Part shown: positions 27,217-36,700 of the stretch, one piece after another
Layout of the letters: each line of letters opens with the position of its first letter
Position numbering within the stretch: the first letter of the stretch is position 1
Assembly: GCF_003024715.1 (NCBI RefSeq)
Contig: NZ_PYLO01000001.1
Location: 124,001-188,000, forward strand
DNA: 64,000 nt
Reading direction: 5' to 3'
Origin: Clostridium fessum
GTDB lineage: Bacteria; Bacillota; Clostridia; Lachnospirales; Lachnospiraceae
Notes under the pieces: model-generated
The model's database searches: none
What the model saw: only the letters and a program-made list of their open reading frames with translations
Told to the model about the DNA's origin: nothing
Translations under genes and position numbers: made by a program

Positions 27217-27918
27217 ATGGAATTAAAGCGGGTATTACTGAAGCTGAGCGGAGAAGCGCTGGCAGGCGACAAGAAAACCGGGTTTGATGAAGCAACGGTC
27301 AAGGAAGTAGCCAGACAGGTTAAGACGGCGGTCGATGACGGAATCGAAGTAGGTATCGTGATCGGCGGCGGAAACTTCTGGAGAGGCCGCCAGAGCAATG
27401 CAATCGATCGGACCAAGGCGGATCAGATCGGAATGCTGGCAACGGTCATGAACTGTATTTACGTGTCGGAGATCTTCCGGAGCGAGGGTATGATGACACA
27501 GATTCTGACACCATTTGAGTGCGGTTCCATGACGAAGCTGTTTTCAAAGGACAGAGCCAATAAATATTTCTCAAAGGGTATGGTCGTATTTTTTGCAGGT
27601 GGTACAGGCCATCCGTATTTCTCAACTGATACCGGCGTAGCGCTGCGTGCGATTGAGATGGATGCAGACTGCATTCTTCTGGCCAAGGCGATCGACGGCG
27701 TCTATGACAGCGATCCGAAGATCAACCCGGATGCAAAGAAGTATGATACGATCACGATTCAGGAGGTGATCGATAAGCAGCTGGCGGTTGTAGACCTCAC
27801 AGCTTCCATCATGTGTATGGAAAATCACGTTCCGATGGCAGTATTCAGCCTGAATGAAAAAGACGGAATTGTAAATGCAATGCGCGGAAAAATTAACGGT
27901 ACAGTGGTTACCGCATAA
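27217..27918 (+). CDS. pyrH: UMP kinase
   Basis: Amino-acid-kinase-fold enzyme that converts UMP to UDP. 233 residues with LKLSGEALAG at the N terminus, GGGNFWRGR and the C-terminal ASIMCMENHVPMAVF. Starts the block pyrH-frr-uppS-cdsA-dxr-rseP-ispG-polC. frr begins 13 bases after its stop. Confidence 0.96.
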   Translation: MELKRVLLKLSGEALAGDKKTGFDEATVKEVARQVKTAVDDGIEVGIVIGGGNFWRGRQSNAIDRTKADQIGMLATVMNCIYVSEIFRSEGMMTQILTPFECGSMTKLFSKDRANKYFSKGMVVFFAGGTGHPYFSTDTGVALRAIEMDADCILLAKAIDGVYDSDPKINPDAKKYDTITIQEVIDKQLAVVDLTASIMCMENHVPMAVFSLNEKDGIVNAMRGKINGTVVTA

Positions 27919-27931
27919 CTAGGAGGATTTT

Positions 27932-28486
27932 ATGCAGGAGAGATTAAAAGTTTACGAAGAGAAGATGAATAAGTCCTATGACGCACTGCTGAATGAGTAT
28001 ACATCCATTCGTGCTGGACGTGCGAACCCGCATGTACTGGACAAAATCAAAGTAGATTACTACGGCGCACCGACCCCGTTACAGCAGGTGGCAAATATCT
28101 CTGTACCGGAGCCGCGTATGATTCTGATCCAGCCGTGGGAGAAGAAGCTCATTAAGGACATCGAGAAAGCGATCCTGACTTCCGATCTGGGTATCAACCC
28201 GAACAACGATGGAAGTGCAGTACGCCTGATTTTCCCGGAGCTTACTGAGGAACGCCGTAAAGATCTGGCAAAGGATGTTAAGAAAAAGGGCGAGGGCGCG
28301 AAGGTTGCAGTCCGCAATATCCGCCGTGATGCAAACGACCTGTTAAAGAAGCTGGAAAAAGGCGGCGAGATCACCGAGGATGAGCTGGCAGATGGCGAGG
28401 ATCAGATCCAGAAGCTGACTGACAAGATGATCGCAAAGGTTGATAAAGCAGTAGAAGAAAAAACAGCTGAGATCATGACTGTATAA
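27932..28486 (+). CDS. frr: Ribosome recycling factor
   Basis: Splits post-termination ribosomes together with EF-G. 184 residues, the family's usual length, with the conserved [14 protein letters not shown] and [10 protein letters not shown] segments. AGGAGGATTTT precedes the ATG. A hairpin that looks like a terminator follows before uppS. Confidence 0.97.
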   Translation: MQERLKVYEEKMNKSYDALLNEYTSIRAGRANPHVLDKIKVDYYGAPTPLQQVANISVPEPRMILIQPWEKKLIKDIEKAILTSDLGINPNNDGSAVRLIFPELTEERRKDLAKDVKKKGEGAKVAVRNIRRDANDLLKKLEKGGEITEDELADGEDQIQKLTDKMIAKVDKAVEEKTAEIMTV

Positions 28487-28528
28487 AAATACAATAGAGT
28501 TTAAATGTAAAAATCAGGCTGCCTCAAG

Positions 28529-28576
28529 CAGGGCTGGCCGGCATTGCAGATGCGGATGGCCGGCTGGTCCTGTTTT
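28529..28576 (+). terminator. Terminator-like hairpin inside the pyrH-polC block
   Basis: CAGGGCTGGCCGGC (28529-28542) pairs with GCCGGCTGGTCCTG (28559-28572), 14 positions with three G-U pairs, and is followed by TTTT. It lies between frr and uppS and may lower read-through into the lipid and isoprenoid genes. Confidence 0.7.
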
Positions 28577-28611
28577 CTGGCTATTAAGGGAATATTATGG
28601 AGGAAAACTGG

Positions 28612-29337
28612 ATGGAAAGGGACATCGAAAACATGGTAATTCCGCAGCATGTCGCCCTCATTCTGGATGGCAACGGCAGATGGGCGAAGAAGAGAGGTCT
28701 TCCGAGAACCGTAGGTCATAAACAGGGGTGTGTGACGGTTGAACAGACGGTTGAGGATGCAGCGAGACTGGGAATCCGTTATCTGACGGTATATGGTTTT
28801 TCAACGGAAAACTGGAAGCGTTCTGCTGAAGAAGTAGGGGCGCTGATGCAGCTCTTCCGTTTTTATCTGAAACGGCTTTTAAAGATTGCCAAGAAAAATA
28901 ATGTAAGAGTCAAAATGATCGGCGACCGCACGCGCTTTGACAGCGATATCATCGAGGGTATTAACCGCCTGGAAGACGAGACGGCGGCAAACACGGGCAT
29001 GACCTTTGTGATCGCAGTCAACTACGGCGGCAGAGATGAGATCACGCGCGCGGTGCGCCATATGATGATGGACTGTCAGGACGGAAAGCTGGTGCCGGAG
29101 GACGTGACAGAGCAGACCGTTGCGTCCTATTTAGATACGGCGGGCATCCCGGATCCGGATCTTCTGATCCGCACCAGCGGCGAGATCCGCCTGTCCAATT
29201 ATCTGCTGTGGCAGCTTGCCTACAGTGAGATTTATATCACGGACTGCCTGTGGCCGGATTTCAACCGCGACGAGCTTATAAAGGCAATTGAGCAGTTCAA
29301 TCAAAGAGACAGACGCTTTGGCGGAGTCAAGGCATAA
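28612..29337 (+). CDS. uppS: Isoprenyl transferase (UPP synthase)
   Basis: cis-Prenyltransferase that makes the undecaprenyl diphosphate carrier for peptidoglycan. 241 residues from ATG 28612, with the catalytic segment ALILDGNGRWAKKRGLPR, then YGFSTENWKR and RTSGEIRLSNYLLWQ. ATG 28612 is chosen because GGAGGAAAA lies 8 bases ahead of it; that site overlaps an in-frame ATG at 28597, which could also be used. cdsA follows 12 bases later. Confidence 0.94.
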   Translation: MERDIENMVIPQHVALILDGNGRWAKKRGLPRTVGHKQGCVTVEQTVEDAARLGIRYLTVYGFSTENWKRSAEEVGALMQLFRFYLKRLLKIAKKNNVRVKMIGDRTRFDSDIIEGINRLEDETAANTGMTFVIAVNYGGRDEITRAVRHMMMDCQDGKLVPEDVTEQTVASYLDTAGIPDPDLLIRTSGEIRLSNYLLWQLAYSEIYITDCLWPDFNRDELIKAIEQFNQRDRRFGGVKA

Positions 29338-29349
29338 GGAGGAGTTGCC

Positions 29350-30150
29350 ATGTTCAGAACGAGGCTGATAAGCGGGATTGTGCTTGTAGCACTCGCGATT
29401 TTACTGGTTACAAAGGGCGGTGTCCTTCTGTACTGTGTGACCGCCGCGATCTCCCTGATCGGTATGTTTGAGCTTTACCGGGTTATGGGGATTGAGAAAA
29501 AAGCGCCGGGCATCGCCGGGTATCTGGCGTGTCTGGGATATTATGGGCTGGTTTGGTTTGAAGGGCAGCATTATGTGACGCTGCTTGCGATTGCAGCCCT
29601 GATGGTGCTGATGAGCATTTACGTGTTCACGTTTCCGAAATATGGGACCGAGCAGATTACAGTAGCATTTTTCGGCATTTTTTATCTGGGAATTATGCTT
29701 TCCTACCTGTATCAGGTGCGGGCAATGGCGGACGGAAAATACCTTGTCTGGCTGATCTTTTTAAGCTCCTGGGGCTGTGACACCTGCGCATACTGCGCGG
29801 GAATGCTCCTTGGAAAACACCGTCTGGCACCGGTTTTAAGCCCGAAAAAATCGATCGAGGGCGCCGTCGGCGGTGTGGTTGGATCGGCTCTGTTAGGCTG
29901 CATTTATGCGTATTTCTTCGGTGCGAAGATGGACGAGGTCAGCAATCCGATGGTGGCATGCGCGGTGGCGTGTGCGATTGCGGCGGTCATTTCCCAGATC
30001 GGGGATCTGGCGGCGTCGGCGATCAAGCGGAACCACAATGTCAAGGATTACGGAAACCTGATTCCGGGACACGGCGGCGTGCTGGATCGGTTCGACAGCA
30101 TGATTTTTACGGCACCGGCGATTTATTTTGCACTGACGTTTTTACGATAA
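29350..30150 (+). CDS. cdsA: Phosphatidate cytidylyltransferase
   Basis: Integral membrane enzyme forming CDP-diacylglycerol from phosphatidate and CTP. 266 residues with about eight hydrophobic segments and the C-terminal signature (SQIGDLAASAIKRNHNVKD then LIPGHGGVLDRFDS). GGAGGAGTTG precedes the ATG. It belongs to the envelope-lipid part of the block. Confidence 0.95.
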   Translation: MFRTRLISGIVLVALAILLVTKGGVLLYCVTAAISLIGMFELYRVMGIEKKAPGIAGYLACLGYYGLVWFEGQHYVTLLAIAALMVLMSIYVFTFPKYGTEQITVAFFGIFYLGIMLSYLYQVRAMADGKYLVWLIFLSSWGCDTCAYCAGMLLGKHRLAPVLSPKKSIEGAVGGVVGSALLGCIYAYFFGAKMDEVSNPMVACAVACAIAAVISQIGDLAASAIKRNHNVKDYGNLIPGHGGVLDRFDSMIFTAPAIYFALTFLR

Positions 30151-30192
30151 AACGGAAGCATGTATGAAAATACAGAAACAGGAGAATAAGAA

Positions 30193-31335
30193 ATGAAAAA
30201 AATTGCGATACTTGGATCAACCGGATCGATCGGAACACAGACATTGGAAGTGGTCCGGGCGAATAAAGATATAGAAGTAACGGCTCTGGCGGCTGGAAGC
30301 AATATTGATCTTCTGGAGAAACAGATCCGGGAGTTTTCTCCGAAGATCGCGGCGGTCTGGAACGAGGAAAAAGCAAAAGAACTGAAAGACCGTGTGCGCG
30401 ATCTGGATATCCGTGTCGAGAGCGGCATGGATGGACTTCTCGCAGTGGCAACGGAGCTGGGTGCGGAGATTGTGGTGACAGCGGTAGTCGGAATGATCGG
30501 TATCCGCCCGACGATCGCAGCGATGAATGCTGGAAAAGATATTGCACTTGCAAACAAAGAGACCCTGGTAACGGCCGGGCATATCATTATGTCGCTGGCA
30601 AAGGAGAAGCATGTCCGCATTCTGCCGGTGGACAGCGAGCACAGCGCGATTTTCCAGAGTTTGAACGGTGAGACGGGAAATAAGATCCACAAGATTCTCC
30701 TGACAGCGTCTGGCGGACCGTTCCGCGGATGGACGAGAGAGCAGATGAAAGGTGTTCAGGTCGAAGATGCGCTGAAACATCCGAACTGGACGATGGGGCG
30801 CAAGATCACGATCGACAGTTCCACGATGGTAAACAAAGGTCTGGAAGTTATGGAGGCAAGATGGCTCTTTGGCGTGGAGATGGATCAGGTGCAGGTGGTT
30901 GTGCAGCCGCAGAGTGTGATTCATTCAATGGTAGAATACGAGGACGGCGCGGTGATAGCGCAGCTCGGCACGCCGGATATGAAGCTTCCGATCCAGTATG
31001 CGCTGTATTATCCGGAACGCCGCTTCCTGGCGGGCGACCGGCTGGATTTTGCAAAGCTGGCACAGATTACCTTTGAAGCGCCGGATTTTGAGAATTTCCA
31101 CGGACTTTCCCTGGCATACAAAGCCGGACGGCGCGGCGGCACGCTTCCGACCGTGTTCAACGCGGCAAATGAGCGGGCAGTCCAGAAATTCCTCGATCGC
31201 GAGATCGGATATCTGACCATCACTGATATGATTGAGGCGGCGATGGAACACCACACCGTGAAAGAGAATCCGACGGTCGAAGAGATTCTGGCAGCAGAAC
31301 AGGAAACCTATGATTTTATAGAGAGCAGGTGGTAG
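30193..31335 (+). CDS. dxr: 1-deoxy-D-xylulose 5-phosphate reductoisomerase
   Basis: Second step of the MEP isoprenoid pathway, NADPH-dependent conversion of DXP to MEP. 380 residues, starting with the nucleotide-binding ILGSTGSIGTQTLEV and containing the metal and substrate-binding LPVDSEHSAIFQ, SGGPFRGW and MGRKITIDSSTMVNKGLE. ispG, a later enzyme of the same pathway, lies two genes downstream. Confidence 0.97.
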   Translation: MKKIAILGSTGSIGTQTLEVVRANKDIEVTALAAGSNIDLLEKQIREFSPKIAAVWNEEKAKELKDRVRDLDIRVESGMDGLLAVATELGAEIVVTAVVGMIGIRPTIAAMNAGKDIALANKETLVTAGHIIMSLAKEKHVRILPVDSEHSAIFQSLNGETGNKIHKILLTASGGPFRGWTREQMKGVQVEDALKHPNWTMGRKITIDSSTMVNKGLEVMEARWLFGVEMDQVQVVVQPQSVIHSMVEYEDGAVIAQLGTPDMKLPIQYALYYPERRFLAGDRLDFAKLAQITFEAPDFENFHGLSLAYKAGRRGGTLPTVFNAANERAVQKFLDREIGYLTITDMIEAAMEHHTVKENPTVEEILAAEQETYDFIESRW

Positions 31336-31336
31336 A

Positions 31337-32464
31337 TTGGTAAGTTTGCTGGCGGCGCTGATTGTATTCAGCCTGATCGTGCTGTTTCACGAATTTGGAC
31401 ATTTTTTATTGGCAAAACGGGGCGGAATCTGCGTCGTTGAGTTTTCGCTCGGCATGGGTCCTAGACTTTTCAGTTTTGTGAAAGGCGGGACGCGGTACTC
31501 GCTGAAGCTGCTTCCGTTTGGCGGTTCTTGTATGATGCTGGGGGAAGATGAAGGGTATGATGCGCCGGATGAGACGGAAAAAGGGAGTTCCTGCGATCAG
31601 AACCAGAGTCTGACAGATGGAAAAACGGATCGGCTCCTGTTGCCTCCGGGTGCAACGGGGACTTATTTTAATGCGGTTTCTGCCTGGACACGTTTTAAAG
31701 TCGTGGTGGCAGGACCTGTATTCAACTTCATTCTGGCATGGTTTTGCGCCTTTTTCGTGATTAGCTGTGTGGGATTTGATGCGGCGTCGGTTGTCAGTGT
31801 TGAGGACGGCTATCCGGCACAGGAGGCGGGGCTGCAGGCGGGCGATACGATCGAGCGCTTAAATGGTACGCGCACCTATCTGTACCGCGATGTGCAGACG
31901 TATCTGCAGTTTCATCCGGGAAAGAGTGTCACGGTGGAGTATGTGCGGGATGGGAAATCCTACACGACGCAGATGGTTCCGCGCTATTCTGAGGAAGCGG
32001 GACGCTATCTTATTGGAATCAGCGGTGGTGTTTACCAGAAACCGGCGTCCGTGATTCAGACGGCGCAGTATAGCTTCTATGAAGTGCGCTATTGGATCCG
32101 TGTGACGTTCAGCAGCCTTGGCATGATTCTGAAGCGGCAGGTCAGCTCGAACGATATCGCGGGTCCGGTGCGGATTGTGTCGATGATCGGCACGACGGTC
32201 AAGGAGAGCCAGAGCTACGGACTTATGATTGTGCTTGTCAATCTGGCCAATATGTGTATTCTGCTCAGCGCCAATCTGGGTGTCATGAACCTGCTTCCGG
32301 TTCCAGCGCTGGACGGCGGACGGCTTGTATTTATCATTCTGGAGATGCTGCGCGGCAAGCCGGTTGATCCGGAAAAAGAGGGCATGGTCCATATGGCGGG
32401 CATGGCGGCGTTGATGACGCTGATGTTATTTGTATTGTTTAATGATATTAGAAATTTATTGTAA
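31337..32464 (+). CDS. rseP: RIP metalloprotease RseP
   Basis: Site-2-type intramembrane zinc protease that cleaves membrane-bound regulators or leftover signal peptides. The zinc motif HEFGH is at residues 18-22 and the second metal segment NLLPVPALDGGRL near the C terminus. A PDZ domain lies between (about 150-230, AGLQAGDTIERLNG). Residues about 60-110 hold a charged insertion with many Asp and Glu. The start is TTG (31337), one base after the dxr stop, with AGGTGG just upstream. Length 375. Confidence 0.93.
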   Translation: MVSLLAALIVFSLIVLFHEFGHFLLAKRGGICVVEFSLGMGPRLFSFVKGGTRYSLKLLPFGGSCMMLGEDEGYDAPDETEKGSSCDQNQSLTDGKTDRLLLPPGATGTYFNAVSAWTRFKVVVAGPVFNFILAWFCAFFVISCVGFDAASVVSVEDGYPAQEAGLQAGDTIERLNGTRTYLYRDVQTYLQFHPGKSVTVEYVRDGKSYTTQMVPRYSEEAGRYLIGISGGVYQKPASVIQTAQYSFYEVRYWIRVTFSSLGMILKRQVSSNDIAGPVRIVSMIGTTVKESQSYGLMIVLVNLANMCILLSANLGVMNLLPVPALDGGRLVFIILEMLRGKPVDPEKEGMVHMAGMAALMTLMLFVLFNDIRNLL

Positions 32465-32613
32465 TAATTCATGTAACTGTTCAGTAGGTCTGCGCATTTA
32501 CTGCGCTGACCGTACGAAAACATGGGCCAGCAGGCAAAAATCCCATTGCCGTAGGCAATTTTTGATGGATTTTTGCGCGTGACTGTGAAGGTACTGAACA
32601 GTTACTAATTCAT
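32465..32613 (+). mobile_element. 133-bp non-autonomous element, copy C with 8-bp target duplication
   Basis: Element 32473-32605 (133 bp) with perfect 14-bp terminal inverted repeats, GTAACTGTTCAGTA and TACTGAACAGTTAC. It is flanked by TAATTCAT at 32465-32472 and 32606-32613, an exact 8-bp duplication. It diverges from copies A and B in its stems but keeps the same length and the core GAAAACATGG plus CCAGCAGG. It separates rseP from ispG, and its left duplication lies in the base after the rseP stop. Confidence 0.92.
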
Positions 32614-32692
32614 TTGATTCAAAGGCATGAAAGATTCGCTCGAAAAAGGCCGGAAATTTTGTGTCGGAGAAGAATGGTTTGGGAGGAACGAT

Positions 32693-33769
32693 ATGGGATA
32701 CCGGGACGAGACGAAAGTGGTGCAGATTGGAAAACGACAGATCGGCGGCGGCAATCCGATTCTGATCCAGTCGATGTGTAATACGAAAACAGAGGATGTG
32801 AAGGCGACCGTCGAGCAGATTCTGGCGCTGGAGCACGCGGGCTGCGATATTATCCGTGTGGCAGTGCCGACAATGGAGGCGGCTGCTGCCCTGACGGAGA
32901 TTAAACGCCAGATACATATTCCATTGGTGGCGGATATTCATTTTGACTATCGTCTCGCGATCGCGGCGATCGAGTGCGGCGCGGACAAAATCCGTATCAA
33001 TCCGGGAAATATCGGTTCCAGAGAGCGGATCCAGGCGGTGGTTGACAAGGCAAAAGAGTATGGCGTGCCGATTCGTGTCGGCGTCAACAGCGGTTCTTTG
33101 GAAAAGCCATTGGTAGAGAAATATGGCGGCGTGACAGCGGAAGGACTCGTTGAGAGTGCGCTGGATAAGGTTGCCCTGATTGAGCAGATGGGTTATGACA
33201 ATCTGGTTATCAGCATCAAATCTTCGGATGTTATGATGTGTGTAAAAGCACATGAACTAATTGCAAAAAAGACTCATTATCCGCTGCATGTCGGTATCAC
33301 AGAGGCGGGAACTGTAATTGCGGGCAATATCAAGTCAGCGGTCGGTCTGGGACTGATTTTGAGTCAGGGAATCGGTGATACGATCCGCGTGTCCCTGACA
33401 GGCAGCCCGCTGGAGGAGATCAAGTCGGCAAAGCTGATTTTGAAGACGCTGGGCCTTCGTCGGGGAGGAGTGGAAGTTGTTTCATGTCCGACCTGCGGAC
33501 GCACGCAGATCGACCTCATCGGTCTGGCAAACCAGGTGGAGACGCTGGTACAGGGATATCCGCTGGATATCAAGGTTGCCGTCATGGGCTGCGTGGTCAA
33601 CGGACCGGGCGAGGCGAAGGAAGCCGATCTCGGGGTAGCCGGCGGTATCGGCGAAGGACTTCTGATACGCAAGGGCGAGATTGTGAAAAAACTGCCGGAG
33701 AGTGAACTTTTACCGGCGCTCAAAGCGGAGCTTGACCGGATGGTGGAAGATAAAAAAGCAAAGGAATGA
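32693..33769 (+). CDS. ispG: 4-hydroxy-3-methylbut-2-enyl diphosphate synthase
   Basis: Iron-sulfur enzyme of the MEP pathway (GcpE). 358 residues from ATG 32693, which follows GGGAGGAACG; an earlier in-frame ATG (32627) lies next to mobile-element copy C and adds 22 atypical residues. The 4Fe-4S ligands are in SCPTCGRTQ and MGCVVNGPGEA near the C terminus. polC starts 4 bases after its stop. Confidence 0.95.
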   Translation: MGYRDETKVVQIGKRQIGGGNPILIQSMCNTKTEDVKATVEQILALEHAGCDIIRVAVPTMEAAAALTEIKRQIHIPLVADIHFDYRLAIAAIECGADKIRINPGNIGSRERIQAVVDKAKEYGVPIRVGVNSGSLEKPLVEKYGGVTAEGLVESALDKVALIEQMGYDNLVISIKSSDVMMCVKAHELIAKKTHYPLHVGITEAGTVIAGNIKSAVGLGLILSQGIGDTIRVSLTGSPLEEIKSAKLILKTLGLRRGGVEVVSCPTCGRTQIDLIGLANQVETLVQGYPLDIKVAVMGCVVNGPGEAKEADLGVAGGIGEGLLIRKGEIVKKLPESELLPALKAELDRMVEDKKAKE

Positions 33770-33773
33770 TAGA

Positions 33774-36700
33774 ATGAAAACATTTCTGGAGGTATTTCCA
33801 GATTTACATATTGCGGAAAATGTGCGGGGACTGCTTGAAATGGTCGGGATCGAGAAGATCTCGACGAACCGTGACCGGAGCGTGATCCGCGTATACATCG
33901 ACAGCCCGCGCCTGATGCACAAGCCGAGTATCTACGATCTGGAAAAAGGCATCAAGGAGCAGTTGTTTCCGGGCAAACGGGTGACGATCAAGATTTTGGA
34001 GAAATACCATCTGTCCAGCCAGTACACGCCGGAAAAACTCATGAATGTATACCGGGACAGCATTTTGATGGAGCTGAAAAATTACAGTATCCTTCTTTAT
34101 AATATGTTCCGTAAGGCGGAGATGGATTTTGAAGAAGAAGGATACCTGAAGCTGTCGCTGGAGGACACGATGATCGTGCGCGATAAGGCACCGGAATTGG
34201 TGCGGATTCTGGAGAAAATCTTCACCGAGCGCTGCAATGTGCCGGTGGTTGTGAAGACTTCCTACCATCCGGTTGAGAAGAAGAATACCGAGCCGGAGAT
34301 CATCTACATGAAGCCGCAGGCGGCAGGCGGAAGCGGCGTGGCTGCCGGGGCAGCAGGTGCCAATGAGGCGTATATGGAACCGTTGGGGGCGGAACCTGCC
34401 TCTGGCGGTGTCGATCTGCCATTTGACGAGGGAAAGACTGTTTTAAAACCGGTCGGTAAGTTGAAAACCGGGGGAAATCCGGCAGCAGGCAGAAACCAGG
34501 CGGGCAGCGCAAATGCTGGATCCGGCAAGGGCGGCGAGTACCGCCGTTCGGGCTATATGAAGAAGTCCGATAACCCGGATGTGCTGTTTGGGCGCGATTT
34601 CGATGAGGAGGCGAGCCCGATCGAGGAGCTGGAAGGCGAGGTTGGGCAGGTTGTCATCCGCGGAAAGATCCTGACCTGCGAGCTAAGGGAGCTTCGCAGC
34701 GGCAACACACTGTTTATGTTTTCGGTAACGGATTTTACAGATACAATCGGCGTCAAGATCTTTGCACGGGAAGATACGCTGGATGATTTGAAGACGGCGA
34801 CCAAGGCGGGACAGTTTGTCCGCATCAAGGGTGTTGCCAACATTGATAAATTTGACGGCGAGCTGACGATCGGTTCGGTTTCCGGCATCAAGAAATGCGA
34901 AGATTTCACCAGCAAGCGGATGGACAACAGTCCGGTCAAGCGCGTGGAGCTTCACTGTCACACAAAGATGAGCGATATGGACGGTGTTTCCGAGGTCAAG
35001 GATATCATCAAACGTGCCAAACAGTGGGGCATGGACGCGATCGCTGTCACCGACCACGGCTGTGTGCAGGCGTTTCCGGATGCGAACCATGCGGTTGATA
35101 AGGGCGAAAACTTCAAGATCCTCTATGGTGTTGAGGGCTATCTCGTCGATGATATGAAGGAACTGGCGGAGAATGAGAAAGGACAGACGTTAGATCACAC
35201 CTGCGTTGTATTCGATATCGAGACGACCGGTTTCAGCCCGATCAAGAACCGCATCATCGAGATCGGCGCGGTGCGTGTGACGGATGGAAAGATTGTGGAC
35301 AAATTCAGCACATTTGTCAACCCGGAAGTGCCAATCCCCTATGACATTGAACAGCTGACAAGCATCAACGACGGCATGGTAATCAGCGCGCCGACGATCG
35401 AAGAGGTTCTGCCGGAATTTTTGGCATTCTGCGAGGGTGCGGTCATGGTCGCGCACAACGCGTCGTTTGATATCAGTTTCATCAAAGAAAATGCGAGACG
35501 GCAGGGACTCACATTCCAGCCGACCGTTCTCGATACGGTTTCGCTGGCGCGTGTTCTGCTGCCGAACCTGAACCGCTTCAAGCTCGACACGGTAGCGAAA
35601 GAGCTTAAAATTTCCCTCGAAAACCATCACCGGGCGGTCGATGATGCGGGGGCGACGGCAGAGATTTTTGTCAAGTTTATCGAGATGTTAAAAGCTCGTG
35701 ATATCGAAAATCTGACGCAGCTCAACGAACTCAGCAAAATGACGCCGGAAATGATCCGGAAGATGCCGACCTACCATATTATTATTCTGGCGAAGAATGA
35801 TGTCGGGCGAATCAATCTGTACCGGCTGATTTCCCAGTCAAACCTGACGTATTTTGCAAAACGTCCGCGGATTCCAAAGAGTCTGCTGGCGAGCCACCGC
35901 GAGGGGCTGATTCTTGGATCGGCGTGCGAGGCGGGCGAGCTGTTTCAGGCGATCCTGCGCGGGGTTCCGGAGGAGGAACTGGGAAAAATAGCGAATTTCT
36001 ACGATTATCTGGAAGTGCAGCCGCTTGGAAACAACGCATTTATGCTGAGGGATGAGAAAAGTTCAGTCAACACCTGGGAGGATCTGCAGGATCTGAACCG
36101 CAAAGTGATTGAACTTGGCGAACAGTGGAACAAGCTGGTCTGCGCGACCTGCGACGTACATTTTCTCGATCCGGAGGATGAGGTCTACCGCCGTATCATC
36201 ATGGCGAGCAAGGGCTTTAAGGATGCAGACGATCAGGCACCACTGTATCTGCGGACCACAGAGGAAATGCTGGGGGAATTTGAATATTTAGGCAGCGATA
36301 AGGCGGAGGAGATCGTTATCACAAACACGCGCAAGATCGCGGCGATGTGCGAGCGCATTTCCCCGGTACGCCCGGACAAGTGTCCGCCGGTTATTCCGAA
36401 TTCGGATGATACGCTGCGTACCATCTGTTACAACCACGCGCATGATATGTACGGCGATAAGTTGCCGAAGGTGGTAGTCGATCGGTTGGAGCGTGAACTT
36501 CACTCGATCATTTCCAATGGATTCGCCGTTATGTATATCATCGCGCAGAAGCTGGTTTGGAAGTCGAATGAGGATGGATATCTGGTTGGTTCGCGAGGAT
36601 CCGTTGGTTCCTCGCTGGCGGCGACGATGTCTGGTATCACGGAGGTAAATCCGCTGAGCCCGCATTATTACTGCCCGAACTGCCATTATTACGATTTTGA

